A DNA stretch of 10,331 nucleotides from Nocardioidaceae bacterium (GCA_013696065.1 JACCZJ010000397.1:1-10331), one strand, 5' to 3'; counted from the stretch's first letter, positions 1 to 6,148 are shown. Notes: generated by a model not told the origin, from the letters alone. Translations and numbers: made by a program.

Positions 1-318
1 GCCATGCACGATCACACCTATGGCGCCGATCTCGCTGGCCAGGTCGATGGTCTGCTGCAACAACTTGCGCGACGGGATGCGGATACGGTTGTTGGACGTC
101 GCGACGTTGAGCACATAAGGCGCATGGACGTACAAGTCGATCTTGGCCCTGGCGGCGGCCTCGCGCAGCGCCGCGGCTCCGCCGGCATAGGCAACCTGAG
201 GACCCTTCCAACCCTGCGGGTCGCCGAGGAAGAACTGAGAGAGCTCAGCACCGCGTAGATCGGCTTCGGCGATGGGGTCGACCTGGTCGACGTGTGCGCC
301 GATGGTGAGGCTGTTCAT
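1..318 (-). CDS. nfo: Endonuclease IV / deoxyribonuclease IV (AP endonuclease), 5' part only
   Basis: The first 106 residues of an endonuclease IV-family protein are read on the minus strand; the gene runs off the left edge of the window. Enzymes of this family cut DNA 5' to abasic sites in base-excision repair, using a three-metal zinc centre in a TIM barrel. Visible family signatures are IGAHV at residues 6-10, VHAPYVLN at 64-71 and GVIVHG at 101-106. Their histidines (9, 65, 105) sit where the family has its early barrel motif and metal ligands. The segment FFLGDPQGWKG (29-39) is, from memory, typical of actinobacterial members. The ATG at 318 is assumed as start. An in-frame GTG at 324 lies closer to a GGAGGG at 337-342 (12 nt spacing against 18 nt for the ATG), so the true start may be two codons upstream. 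It is divergent from the ABC operon. The family call is firm, although most of the protein is missing. Confidence 0.87.
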   Translation of the reverse strand, partial: MNSLTIGAHVDQVDPIAEADLRGAELSQFFLGDPQGWKGPQVAYAGGAAALREAAARAKIDLYVHAPYVLNVATSNNRIRIPSRKLLQQTIDLASEIGAIGVIVHG

Positions 319-371
319 GCACACACGATAGGCGCGCCCTCCGACACTGGGTGACCAGCCCGAGGGGCGCT

Positions 372-416
372 TCAGGGCGTAGCGAAGTCAGGGTCGATCT
401 CAGGGCTCAGTCAGGG
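372..416. repeat. Four TCAGGG direct repeats in the divergent nfo/ABC spacer
   Basis: The hexamer TCAGGG occurs at 372-377, 388-393, 400-405 and 411-416, all in the same orientation, with start-to-start distances of 16, 12 and 11 bp. The last three are about one helical turn apart, as expected for proteins binding one face of DNA, for example OmpR-family response regulators. The repeats lie between the divergent nfo and ABC genes and about 90 bp before the ABC start. Presence of the repeats is seen directly; an operator function is inference, and no regulator gene is in the window. Confidence 0.45.
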
Positions 417-429
417 GAAACCCAATCGA

Positions 430-460
430 TTGTGGGCGACGTCATTCGCTAGCGTGGTAT
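430..460 (+). promoter_or_regulatory. Weak candidate promoter for the ABC operon
   Basis: TTGTGG (430-435) resembles a -35 element. It is followed 19 bp later by TGGTAT (455-460), and a TAGCGT (450-455) fits the loose actinobacterial TANNNT -10 pattern. Spacing is not ideal for either choice, so this is a location guess. It sits just downstream of the TCAGGG repeats. Confidence 0.22.
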
Positions 461-506
461 CCGATGAGGGGCGTGTCGCGCCTTTGCGATGACTTGATGA
501 GGGGCC

Positions 507-1352
507 ATGTTCAGATCTGCCGCCAAGCCCATCCCGTCCAAGCCCATCCCGTCCAAGCCCATCCCGTCCGGCTCCTACACCGCTACTGCGCCCGGCGGTG
601 GTGTGGCAGCGCGTGTCTTCGAAGTCCTCAAGGTGTACGGCGAGGGCGACGCCTCCGTGGCCGCTCTCGACGGTGTCTCGATCGACTTCGCTGCTGACGC
701 TTTCACCGCCGTCATGGGGCCGTCGGGCTCGGGCAAGTCGACTCTCATGCACTGTATGGCGGCGCTCGACACGGTTTCGTCAGGGCAGGTGTTCATCGGT
801 GGCGTCGAGCTGGCCGGGCTCGGAGACAAGCAGCTCACCAAGCTGCGACGCGACAAGATCGGATTCGTCTTCCAGGCCTACAACTTGGTCCCGACCCTGA
901 CGGCCCAGGAGAACATCGAGCTGCCGCTCTCGATCGCTGGACGCAAGGTCGACCGGCAATGGTTCGACACCGTCATCGACACGGTCGGGTTGCGAGATCG
1001 GCTTGGCCACCGTCCCAACCAGCTGTCGGGTGGACAGCAGCAGCGTGTTGCCTGCGCCCGTGCACTGGTGGCTCGCCCTGAGGTGGTGTTCGCTGACGAG
1101 CCCACGGGCAACCTGGACTCTGCCGCCAGCGCTGAAGTGCTGGCCTTCTTGCGCAGCAGCGTCGACGATCACCGTCAGACCGTCATCATGGTGACGCACG
1201 ACCCCGTAGCCGCGTCATACACCGATCGGGTGGTCTTCCTTGCCGACGGCAAGGTGGTCGACGAGCTTCGGAATCCGACCGCCGATGACGTGCTCGAAGA
1301 GATGAAGGTTCTGAGTGCAAGGTCCGTCGCCGGCACCGCGGCGGGGCACTGA
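507..1352 (+). CDS. ABC transporter ATP-binding protein, MacB/LolD type
   Basis: This 281-residue cytoplasmic ATPase would power the membrane partner encoded immediately downstream. All ABC motifs are intact: Walker A GPSGSGKST (71-79), Q-loop glutamine at 123 in GFVFQAYNL, signature LSGGQQQR (173-180), Walker B VVFADEPTGNLD (193-204, catalytic Glu198) and switch His231 in VTHD. The AYNLVPTLTAQEN segment (124-135) is typical of the MacB/LolD/FtsE branch, whose members drive mechanotransmission or export of lipoproteins, peptides or drugs rather than classical import. The ATG at 507 is the first possible start, because an in-frame TGA lies at 498-500. A GAGGGG (499-504) sits close upstream, with rather tight spacing. 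Residues 7-21 are three exact KPIPS units, an odd extension before the ATPase core. A GTG at 603 would remove it and give a more family-like N-terminus, so the start is uncertain. Only 2 nt separate the stop from the permease, so the two form an operon. Substrate unknown. Confidence 0.93.
   Translation: MFRSAAKPIPSKPIPSKPIPSGSYTATAPGGGVAARVFEVLKVYGEGDASVAALDGVSIDFAADAFTAVMGPSGSGKSTLMHCMAALDTVSSGQVFIGGVELAGLGDKQLTKLRRDKIGFVFQAYNLVPTLTAQENIELPLSIAGRKVDRQWFDTVIDTVGLRDRLGHRPNQLSGGQQQRVACARALVARPEVVFADEPTGNLDSAASAEVLAFLRSSVDDHRQTVIMVTHDPVAASYTDRVVFLADGKVVDELRNPTADDVLEEMKVLSARSVAGTAAGH
525..569 (+). repeat. Three perfect 15-bp tandem repeats encoding KPIPS
   Basis: The unit AAGCCCATCCCGTCC occurs three times without a mismatch at 525-539, 540-554 and 555-569. 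It is in frame with the ABC ATPase and encodes Lys-Pro-Ile-Pro-Ser each time. Since 15 is a multiple of three, slippage would change copy number without shifting the frame. If the ATPase really starts at GTG 603, the repeat would instead lie in the 5' untranslated leader. Confidence 0.95.
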
Positions 1353-1354
1353 GC

Positions 1355-3904
1355 ATGTTCAAGGTCACCTGGCGCAATCTCGTCGCTCGTAAAATCAGGC
1401 TTGCCCTGAGTGGCTTTGCCATCGTGTTGGGCGTGGCGTTCGTAGCCGGATCGTTCATCTTCACCGACGCTTTGGGCGGAGCGTTCGACGGCATCGTGAG
1501 CGGCACCACTGCCGATGTCGAGATTCTTCCCGAGGGCGCCGGCCAGGTCGACACGTTCGGTACCGATGCGCGCACGATCCCCGCTTCGCTGGTCGCTGAG
1601 CTGAGCCAGCTGACAGAGGCAGAAATGGTCGTCGGAACCGACCAGGTACAAGGTGTCTTCGTCATCAGCAAGGAGGGCAAGCTCATCGGCGGCAACGGTC
1701 CGCCGGGGCTCGCCTTCAACTACAACGAGATGACTGCCATCACCGGTGAACGTATTCTCACGCTGGCCGACGGGGAGTTGCCGACGACTCGCACCGAGGT
1801 CGCCCTCGACATCGACACCGCCGAAAAAGCCGACTACGACATCGGCGACGAGGTGACGCTGGTGACCCCAGGTGACCCCCCGACGATGAAGGCGGAACTG
1901 ACGGGGCTGGTGAGGTTCGGCTCCGAGGGTGGGCTCGCCGGAGCGACCCTCACAATTTTCGATGCACAGGTAATCAAAGACCTCTTTTTCGGCGGCAAAG
2001 ACGTCTATACGCACGTCTCGCTGACCGCGGCCGAAGAGGTCAGCCAAATCCAGCTACGCGACGCGGCTCAAGAAGTCGTCCCCGAGGGTCTCGACGTGGT
2101 CACCGGGGATGAGTTCGCCGCAGATCAGCAGGACGCCATCGGCGAGATCCTCGGCTTCATCAACACATTCCTGCTGGTGTTCGCAGCCGTGGCCCTGGTC
2201 GTCGGCACGTTCCTGATCATCAATACGTTCTCGATCCTGGTGGCCCAGCGCAGCCGAGAGTTGGCCTTGCTGCGCGCCATGGGAGCCTCCAAGAAGCAGG
2301 TGAACCGGGCAGTCCTCAGCGAAGCCCTCGTGGTGAGCCTGGTGGGATCGACGGTCGGGCTGGGGCTGGGTTACCTGCTGGCGATCGGGTTGAAGGCGCT
2401 GTTCGGCGTCATCGGACTCGATCTCGGCGCCGCCGACATGCCCATCCAGCTCCGCACGATCCTGGTGTCGTATGCCGTCGGTGTGATCGTGACCCTGATC
2501 GCTGCCTACCTGCCGGCGCGGCGGGCCAGCCGCATCTCGCCGGTCCAAGCCATGCGCGACGACGTGGCTTTGCCTGAGGCCTCGTTGCGCTGGCGCTTCA
2601 TCATCGGTGCGGTGATGGTGGCTGGGGGAGTGGCCTTGATGGGAGGCGGATTTGCCGGCTCCGGTGGGCGAGGACTCCTGCTGATCGGGATCGGCATGCT
2701 CGCCATCTTGATCGGTGTGGCTCTGATGGCCCCCGTGCTAGGAAGACCGATCATTCATGCTCTCGGATGGGCATACCGCCGGCTTTTCGGCACCGTGGGA
2801 AACCTGGCGACCATGAACACACTGCGCAATCCCCGACGTACGGCGGCAACGTCGAGCGCGCTCATGATCGGCCTCACACTCGTAGCACTCATGTCGATCC
2901 TCGGCCAGTCCGCCAAGGTGAGCACCGACAAGGCGATCGAGGAGAGCTTGACCGCAGAGCTCATCGTGTCCAATGCGACCGGTCAGTTCTTTTCCACCGC
3001 GTATGGCGACCAGATCCGCGAGCTCGATGGCGTGGCTTCGGTCACGACCTTCCGCCAGGCCACCGCCAAGCTCGGCGAGTCTCAGGCGTACCTACAAGCC
3101 GTCGACCCCCGATCGTTGGGGGCGGCGCTGCAGCTGCCTGTCGACTCCGGATCACTGCGGCGTTTCGACGCCCAGTCGGTGCTCGTGAGCTCGACGAGGG
3201 CGGAGTCCAGCAGCCTCGAGGTGGGTGACTCCGTGAAACTCACCTTCCCGGCGGGACCAAAAGCGTTCACAGTCGCGGGCGTGTACCCGGTCGGCGGGGC
3301 GATAGCCGGTGATTTTTTGCTCAGCCTTGAGGGACTGGAGCGGGCTGGGATCAAACCGGAGGACTCGTTGCTTTTCATCAGCAAGGAGCCGGATGCCAGT
3401 GAGGCAGCTGTGCGGTCTCAGATCGAGGACGTATTGGTCGACAACCCCACGGTAACGCTCAAGAACCAGAAGGAGTTCGCAGAGGAACAGAGGGGGTTGA
3501 TCAACACTGTCCTTTACATCATCTACGCACTCTTGGGATTGGCAATCATCATCGCGATACTCGGCATCACCAACACGCTGGCCCTGTCGGTGATCGAGCG
3601 CACGCGCGAGGTCGGGTTGTTGCGTGCCGTCGGTGTGAGCCGCCGTCAGCTGCGGACGATGGTGCGGTTGGAGTCGATCGCCATCTCGGTGCTCGGTGCT
3701 GTGCTGGGGGTCGTGATGGGCATCGCCTTCGGTATCGCTATGCAGCGCGCGATTGCCGACCAGGGCATCGATGTGCTGTCGATCCCGTGGCTGCTGCTGG
3801 GGTCGTTCGTGGTGCTGGCTGGCCTTGTCGGGGTGCTGGCGGCGGTGCTGCCCGCACGTCGGGCCGCCAGACTGAACGTGCTCGAGGCGATCACGACCGA
3901 GTAG
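1355..3904 (+). CDS. ABC transporter permease with two FtsX domains (MacB-like)
   Basis: This 849-residue inner-membrane protein is the partner of the preceding ATPase. An N-terminal membrane segment (about 15-37) is followed by a large extracytoplasmic MacB-core-like domain (about 40-260). The first FtsX domain (about 265-400) has three membrane spans and the conserved cytoplasmic loop QRSRELALLRAMGASKKQV (298-316), ending in YLPARRASRISPVQAM (385-400). Two more spans follow (about 415-460), then a span near 500-518, a second extracytoplasmic domain (about 520-710) and a second FtsX domain (about 715-849) with ERTREVGLLRAVGVSRRQL and LPARRAARLNVLEAI. About ten spans result. This duplicated architecture in one chain is common in Gram-positive and actinobacterial transporters of this class and removes the need for a permease dimer. 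The 2-nt gap from the ATPase and the poor ribosome binding site suggest translational coupling. No membrane-fusion or sensor gene is adjacent, so the substrate (peptide, lipid, drug or lipoprotein) cannot be assigned. Confidence 0.93.
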   Translation: MFKVTWRNLVARKIRLALSGFAIVLGVAFVAGSFIFTDALGGAFDGIVSGTTADVEILPEGAGQVDTFGTDARTIPASLVAELSQLTEAEMVVGTDQVQGVFVISKEGKLIGGNGPPGLAFNYNEMTAITGERILTLADGELPTTRTEVALDIDTAEKADYDIGDEVTLVTPGDPPTMKAELTGLVRFGSEGGLAGATLTIFDAQVIKDLFFGGKDVYTHVSLTAAEEVSQIQLRDAAQEVVPEGLDVVTGDEFAADQQDAIGEILGFINTFLLVFAAVALVVGTFLIINTFSILVAQRSRELALLRAMGASKKQVNRAVLSEALVVSLVGSTVGLGLGYLLAIGLKALFGVIGLDLGAADMPIQLRTILVSYAVGVIVTLIAAYLPARRASRISPVQAMRDDVALPEASLRWRFIIGAVMVAGGVALMGGGFAGSGGRGLLLIGIGMLAILIGVALMAPVLGRPIIHALGWAYRRLFGTVGNLATMNTLRNPRRTAATSSALMIGLTLVALMSILGQSAKVSTDKAIEESLTAELIVSNATGQFFSTAYGDQIRELDGVASVTTFRQATAKLGESQAYLQAVDPRSLGAALQLPVDSGSLRRFDAQSVLVSSTRAESSSLEVGDSVKLTFPAGPKAFTVAGVYPVGGAIAGDFLLSLEGLERAGIKPEDSLLFISKEPDASEAAVRSQIEDVLVDNPTVTLKNQKEFAEEQRGLINTVLYIIYALLGLAIIIAILGITNTLALSVIERTREVGLLRAVGVSRRQLRTMVRLESIAISVLGAVLGVVMGIAFGIAMQRAIADQGIDVLSIPWLLLGSFVVLAGLVGVLAAVLPARRAARLNVLEAITTE

Positions 3905-4155
3905 GAGAGGCGTTCGGTCTTTGATGTTCGCCTTACAGCGGCATGGCCCTGGGTGCACTACGGCGATATGCGCAAGAGCCGCACATCGCCCAGCCGCGTT
4001 CGCAATCGGAATGTGCACGTACGGTCGTACCGACCTGGGACGACGCGTGCGCGTTTGCCCCCGGTCGCCTCGGCAAGGGGCGCATCGACCCCGCCTGACC
4101 TCGACCGGCGCCGGAGCTTGGGCGGTCGTCCAACGGGTGCACTCCAGCACTTCAC

Positions 4156-4173
4156 GCCGCGGGGCGCCGCGGC
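4156..4173. terminator. GC-rich hairpin, possible terminator of the ABC operon
   Basis: GCCGCGG (4156-4162) and CCGCGGC (4167-4173) form a perfect 7-bp stem around a GGCG loop. No T-tract follows, so it would be a non-canonical terminator of the sort proposed for actinobacteria. It lies about 250 bp past the permease stop and just before the candidate rpsF promoter, a reasonable place for a transcriptional boundary. Confidence 0.35.
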
Positions 4174-4187
4174 CCTGTGGATGACGA

Positions 4188-4216
4188 TTTTCGCCGTACG
4201 ACGCTGCGCTGATAAT
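4188..4216 (+). promoter_or_regulatory. rpsF: Candidate promoter of the rpsF operon
   Basis: GATAAT at 4211-4216, preceded by T, is the best -10-like hexamer in the spacer. TTTTCG (4188-4193) lies 17 bp upstream as a weak -35. Transcription from here would give a leader of roughly 140 nt that contains the structured S6:S18-type element. Only the -10 match is persuasive. Confidence 0.4.
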
Positions 4217-4305
4217 CTTTCGATGTTGACCTGGCACCAGGCTGGGTCGCACCCACGCCAATCCGACACCTCAGCCAGCAGTGCTGTGCCAGGAGTCGAG
4301 ATGGC

Positions 4306-4353
4306 GTGACCTCCTGTCACGGAAAGACCGTGACCGTCGAGTCCACAGGAGGT
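4306..4353 (+). ncRNA. rpsF leader RNA resembling the S6:S18 complex-binding motif, sequestering the Shine-Dalgarno
   Basis: ACCTCCTGT (4309-4317) pairs perfectly over 9 bp with ACAGGAGGT (4345-4353), which contains the rpsF Shine-Dalgarno. Inside lies a hairpin, CACGG (4318-4322) with CCGTG (4328-4332) around loop AAAGA, which extends to 7 bp if the outer stem frays. A one-sided bulge (4333-4344) carries CCG at 4334-4336. A stem, a hairpin and a CCG-bearing bulge is the described architecture of the S6:S18 binding motif in rpsF operon leaders, which mimics the S6:S18 site of 16S rRNA. A competing hairpin is GTGAC (4306-4310) with GTCAC (4316-4320), showing CTCCT in its loop. Pairings are seen in the sequence. 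Autorepression by S6:S18 is inferred from the family. Confidence 0.72.
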
Positions 4354-4365
4354 GGATGTCGAATC

Positions 4366-4656
4366 ATGCGCAATTACGAACTCATGGTCATCCTCGATCC
4401 AGATCTCGAGGAGCGCACCGTCGCTCCTTCGCTTGACCAGTACCTCAACCTCGTCCGCCAAGATGGGGGCAGCGTCGAGTCTGTCGATGTTTGGGGTCGG
4501 CGTCGGCTGGCCTACGAGGTCGACAAGAAGACCGAAGGCATCTATGCCGTCGTCACGTTGTCTGCGGAGCCCGCTACGGTCGCAGAACTCGACCGACAGC
4601 TGGGCCTCAACGAATCCGTGATGCGCACGAAGGTGCTCCGTCCCGAGGTTCACTGA
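4366..4656 (+). CDS. rpsF: 30S ribosomal protein bS6
   Basis: This 96-residue protein of the small-subunit platform binds 16S rRNA as a heterodimer with bS18, which is encoded two genes downstream. The family N-terminus MRNYELMVILDPDLEE and the central GRRRLAYEVDKKTEGIYAVV (44-63) are clear, and the length is normal. The ATG at 4366 is chosen because it gives the conserved N-terminus and follows a near-perfect Shine-Dalgarno AGGAGGTGG (4347-4355). An upstream in-frame ATG at 4306 would add 20 residues translated from the leader stem and is rejected. This is the first gene of rpsF-ssb-rpsR-rplI. The leader structure overlaps its Shine-Dalgarno, which suggests translational feedback on the operon. 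Its stop codon lies in the 5' arm of a hairpin (4651-4670). Confidence 0.97.
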   Translation: MRNYELMVILDPDLEERTVAPSLDQYLNLVRQDGGSVESVDVWGRRRLAYEVDKKTEGIYAVVTLSAEPATVAELDRQLGLNESVMRTKVLRPEVH

Positions 4657-4670
4657 TCACCCGATCAGTG
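4651..4670 (+). other. Perfect hairpin over the rpsF stop codon
   Basis: CACTGATC (4651-4658) and GATCAGTG (4663-4670) form an 8-bp perfect stem with the 4-nt loop ACCC. The 5' arm contains the rpsF TGA. No T-run follows, so ordinary termination is unlikely. An mRNA processing or stability element, or partial attenuation that separates rpsF from ssb levels, are possible roles; none is proven. Confidence 0.5.
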
Positions 4671-4733
4671 GCGCCAGACCGATTCCCCCGGTCGTTTTCA
4701 CCGAACTGACCAGACCAAGGGAGACCATCAAAC

Positions 4734-5255
4734 ATGGCAGGCGAAACCACCATCACCGTCGTTGGCAACCTCGTCGACGACCCCGACTTGCGATTCACCC
4801 CATCGGGGGCCGCAGTTGCCAACTTCCGTATCGCTTCGACGCCGCGCACGTTCGACCGGCAGACCAGTGAGTGGAAGGACGGCGAGACCCTCTGGCTCGG
4901 TTGTGCAGTCTGGCGCCAAGCCGCCGAAAACGTCGCGGAGTCCCTCCAAAAGGGTATGCGGGTCATCGTGCAAGGGCGACTCAAGTCCCGTAGCTACGAA
5001 ACTCGCGAGGGGGAGAAACGCACGGTTTTCGAGATCGATGTCGACGAGGTGGGCCCGAGCTTGAAGTCCGCGACCGCCAAGGTCACCAAGGCCAGCCGGT
5101 CCAGTGGGTCCGACAGCGGCGGCGGATCCAACTACGGGTCGACCAACAACGACCCGTGGGCTACTCCTGCACCGGCTGGCAACCAGTCCGGTCCCGCTAA
5201 CGACCCTTGGGCCTCGCCAGCGCCTACTGGTGGATCAGACGAGCCACCTTTCTGA
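4734..5255 (+). CDS. ssb: Single-stranded DNA-binding protein (SSB)
   Basis: This 173-residue protein coats single-stranded DNA in replication, repair and recombination and acts as a tetramer in most bacteria. The OB-fold occupies about residues 4-110: ITVVGNLVDDPDLRFT (7-22), the ANFRIAST strand (29-36), LWLGCAVWRQAAENVAESLQKG (53-74) and VIVQGRLKSRSYETREGEKRT (77-97). A disordered Ser/Gly/Asn/Pro linker follows, with two near-copies of NDPWA-S/T-PAP (139-147 and 156-164). The acidic-hydrophobic tip DEPPF (169-173) is the docking peptide for partner proteins. AAGGGAG (4717-4723) is placed 10 nt before the ATG. The gene lies 77 nt after rpsF and 98 nt before rpsR. This position between rpsF and rpsR is conserved in actinobacteria and many other bacteria. 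A short duplication at its 3' end crosses the stop codon. Confidence 0.97.
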   Translation: MAGETTITVVGNLVDDPDLRFTPSGAAVANFRIASTPRTFDRQTSEWKDGETLWLGCAVWRQAAENVAESLQKGMRVIVQGRLKSRSYETREGEKRTVFEIDVDEVGPSLKSATAKVTKASRSSGSDSGGGSNYGSTNNDPWATPAPAGNQSGPANDPWASPAPTGGSDEPPF

Positions 5256-5272
5256 CCACCCCTTTCTGACCA
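5247..5272 (+). repeat. Direct duplication spanning the ssb stop codon
   Basis: CCTTTCTGACCA occurs at 5247-5258 and again at 5261-5272, with a 14-bp period. The first copy encodes the last Pro-Phe of SSB and its TGA; the second lies in the spacer out of frame. It looks like a small slippage duplication. Confidence 0.8.
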
Positions 5273-5318
5273 ACTGATACGTCGCGTGCGGCGTACAGAC
5301 CGAAGACTTCCGACCATT

Positions 5319-5333
5319 CCGGCTTTGAGCCGG
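5319..5333 (+). other. Hairpin just upstream of the rpsR ribosome binding site
   Basis: CCGGCT (5319-5324) and AGCCGG (5328-5333) form a perfect 6-bp stem with loop TTG. It ends 6 nt before the rpsR Shine-Dalgarno AAAGGAG (5340-5346). An overlapping alternative, GAGCC-G-GGCTC (5327-5337), is also palindromic. It may tune rpsR initiation or limit readthrough; its function is not shown. Confidence 0.4.
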
Positions 5334-5353
5334 GCTCACAAAGGAGCACCACA

Positions 5354-5590
5354 ATGGCCAAACCAGTTCTGCGCAAGCCCAAAAAGAAGGTCTGTGCATT
5401 CTGCAAGGACAAAGCCACCTACGTCGACTACAAGGACACGACCCTGCTGCGCAAGTTCATCTCCGATCGTGGCAAGATCCGTGCCCGTCGGGTGACCGGC
5501 AACTGCACGCAGCACCAGCGCGACGTCGCGATGGCGGTCAAGAACGCCCGCGAGATGGCGCTGCTGCCCTACACATCCACCGCTCGCTGA
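5354..5590 (+). CDS. rpsR: 30S ribosomal protein bS18, zinc-binding form
   Basis: This 78-residue protein pairs with bS6 on the platform of the 30S subunit. Recognisable segments are KVCAFCKDK (12-20), YKDTTLLRKFISDRGKIRARRVTGNC (26-51) and QHQRDVAMAVKNAREMALLPY. Cys14 and Cys17 form a CxxC, and Cys51 and His54 are further candidate zinc ligands. This makes it a C+ (zinc-ribbon) version, as opposed to the C- paralogue that some actinobacteria make under zinc starvation. A good ribosome binding site, AAAGGAG, ends 7 nt before the ATG. The gene lies 98 nt after ssb and 12 nt before rplI, within one operon. If the rpsF leader binds S6:S18, this protein is the second half of that feedback. Confidence 0.97.
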   Translation: MAKPVLRKPKKKVCAFCKDKATYVDYKDTTLLRKFISDRGKIRARRVTGNCTQHQRDVAMAVKNAREMALLPYTSTAR

Positions 5591-5602
5591 GAGGACCGAC
5601 TG

Positions 5603-6049
5603 ATGAAGCTCATTTTGACGCAAGAAGTCTCCAGCCTTGGCACTCCGGGAGACGTGGTGGATGTCAAAGACGGCTACGGTCGCAACTATCTTGTGCCCCG
5701 AGGACTCGCGATCCGATGGACCCGCGGCGCTGAGAAGCAGATCGACTCGATCAAGCAGGCCCGGTCCGTCCGCGACGTCCGCGACCTCGGGCAGGCTGAA
5801 GAGATCAAGCAGCAGCTCGAGGCCCTCACCGTCAACGTGCCTGCTCAGGCGGGCCGTACGGGCCGGCTCTTTGGGGCCGTGTCAATGACGGAGATTGTCG
5901 ACGCCGTGAAGTCTGCCGGTGGACCCGACATCGACAAACGCCGGATCGAGGTCGTCAACCCGATCAAGGCGCTTGGCTCACATCGGATCACGGTGCGCGT
6001 CAACGACGAGGTCACCGCCACCGTCGACCTCGAGGTTGTCGCCTCCTAG
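5603..6049 (+). CDS. rplI: 50S ribosomal protein bL9
   Basis: This 148-residue large-subunit protein has its usual two-domain form. The N-terminal rRNA-binding domain (1-40) carries the L9 signature GTPGDVVDVKDGYGRNYLVPRGLA (13-36). A long connecting helix runs roughly from 41 to 75 (AEKQIDSIKQARSVRDVRDLGQAEEIKQQLE). The C-terminal domain (about 80-148) contains GRTGRLFGAVSMTEIVDAV and IKALGSHRITVRV. bL9 extends outward from the L1-stalk base and influences reading-frame maintenance. GAGGA (5591-5595) is 7 nt before the ATG, and only 12 nt separate it from rpsR. It is the last gene of the operon and is followed by a strong GC hairpin. Confidence 0.97.
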   Translation: MKLILTQEVSSLGTPGDVVDVKDGYGRNYLVPRGLAIRWTRGAEKQIDSIKQARSVRDVRDLGQAEEIKQQLEALTVNVPAQAGRTGRLFGAVSMTEIVDAVKSAGGPDIDKRRIEVVNPIKALGSHRITVRVNDEVTATVDLEVVAS

Positions 6050-6070
6050 CGACGTTGCACACGCACCCGA

Positions 6071-6095
6071 GCCGGCGTCCCCTGCGGGCGCCGGC
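6071..6095. terminator. Strong GC hairpin between convergent operons
   Basis: GCCGGCG (6071-6077) pairs with CGCCGGC (6089-6095), and inside it CCC (6079-6081) pairs with GGG (6086-6088), leaving one bulged T and a CTGC loop. This gives a 10-bp, almost pure GC stem 22 nt after the rplI stop. It sits between rplI and the oppositely oriented aldo/keto reductase, so it could serve both. No T-tract follows on the plus strand, so this is a hairpin-only terminator candidate. Confidence 0.6.
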
Positions 6096-6148
6096 CCGGC
6101 CGCATGTCTGGGAAACCGCACGGCGGAGTCAGCAGCGGCGCTGTCGAC

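Larger units (their letters stand above)
3905..4308. other. Gene-free spacer before the rpsF leader
   Basis: No convincing protein gene is seen on either strand. Open frames here are rich in Arg, Pro, His and Cys in the manner of antisense or non-coding GC-rich DNA, and none has a sensible start with a ribosome binding site. The stretch holds a GC-rich hairpin at 4156-4173, a 10-bp palindrome CCGGCGCCGG at 4105-4114, a candidate rpsF promoter at about 4188-4216, and small inverted repeats such as TGGGT-CGC-ACCCA at 4243-4255 within the presumed rpsF 5' leader. Confidence 0.6.

Noticed and set aside
411..752. Minus-strand frame with repeated GRDGL motifs as a repeat protein gene
   Set aside because: The repeats are just the antisense reading of the 15-bp KPIPS units; the plus-strand ABC ATPase explains the region.
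1175..2047. Long minus-strand open frame (290 codons) opposite the ABC ATPase/permease junction
   Set aside because: It lies antisense to two clearly recognised genes, has a composition rich in Asp, Arg, His and Gly typical of shadow frames, and shows no family motif.
3152..4261. Long minus-strand open frame (369 codons) over the permease end and the spacer
   Set aside because: It is mostly antisense to the FtsX permease; His/Arg/Gln-rich composition and no recognisable domain. GC-rich DNA readily yields such frames.
4341..4349. DnaA-box-like TCCACA within the rpsF leader
   Set aside because: It is a single partial match and is explained by the arm of the leader stem.
4306..4365. Longer rpsF reading from ATG 4306
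   Set aside because: The extra residues come from the leader hairpin, and the strong Shine-Dalgarno would be inside the gene. The conserved bS6 N-terminus begins at 4366.
3958..4653. Minus-strand open frame (231 codons) opposite rpsF and its leader
   Set aside because: It is antisense to rpsF and the structured leader, with no conserved motif and no ribosome binding site.
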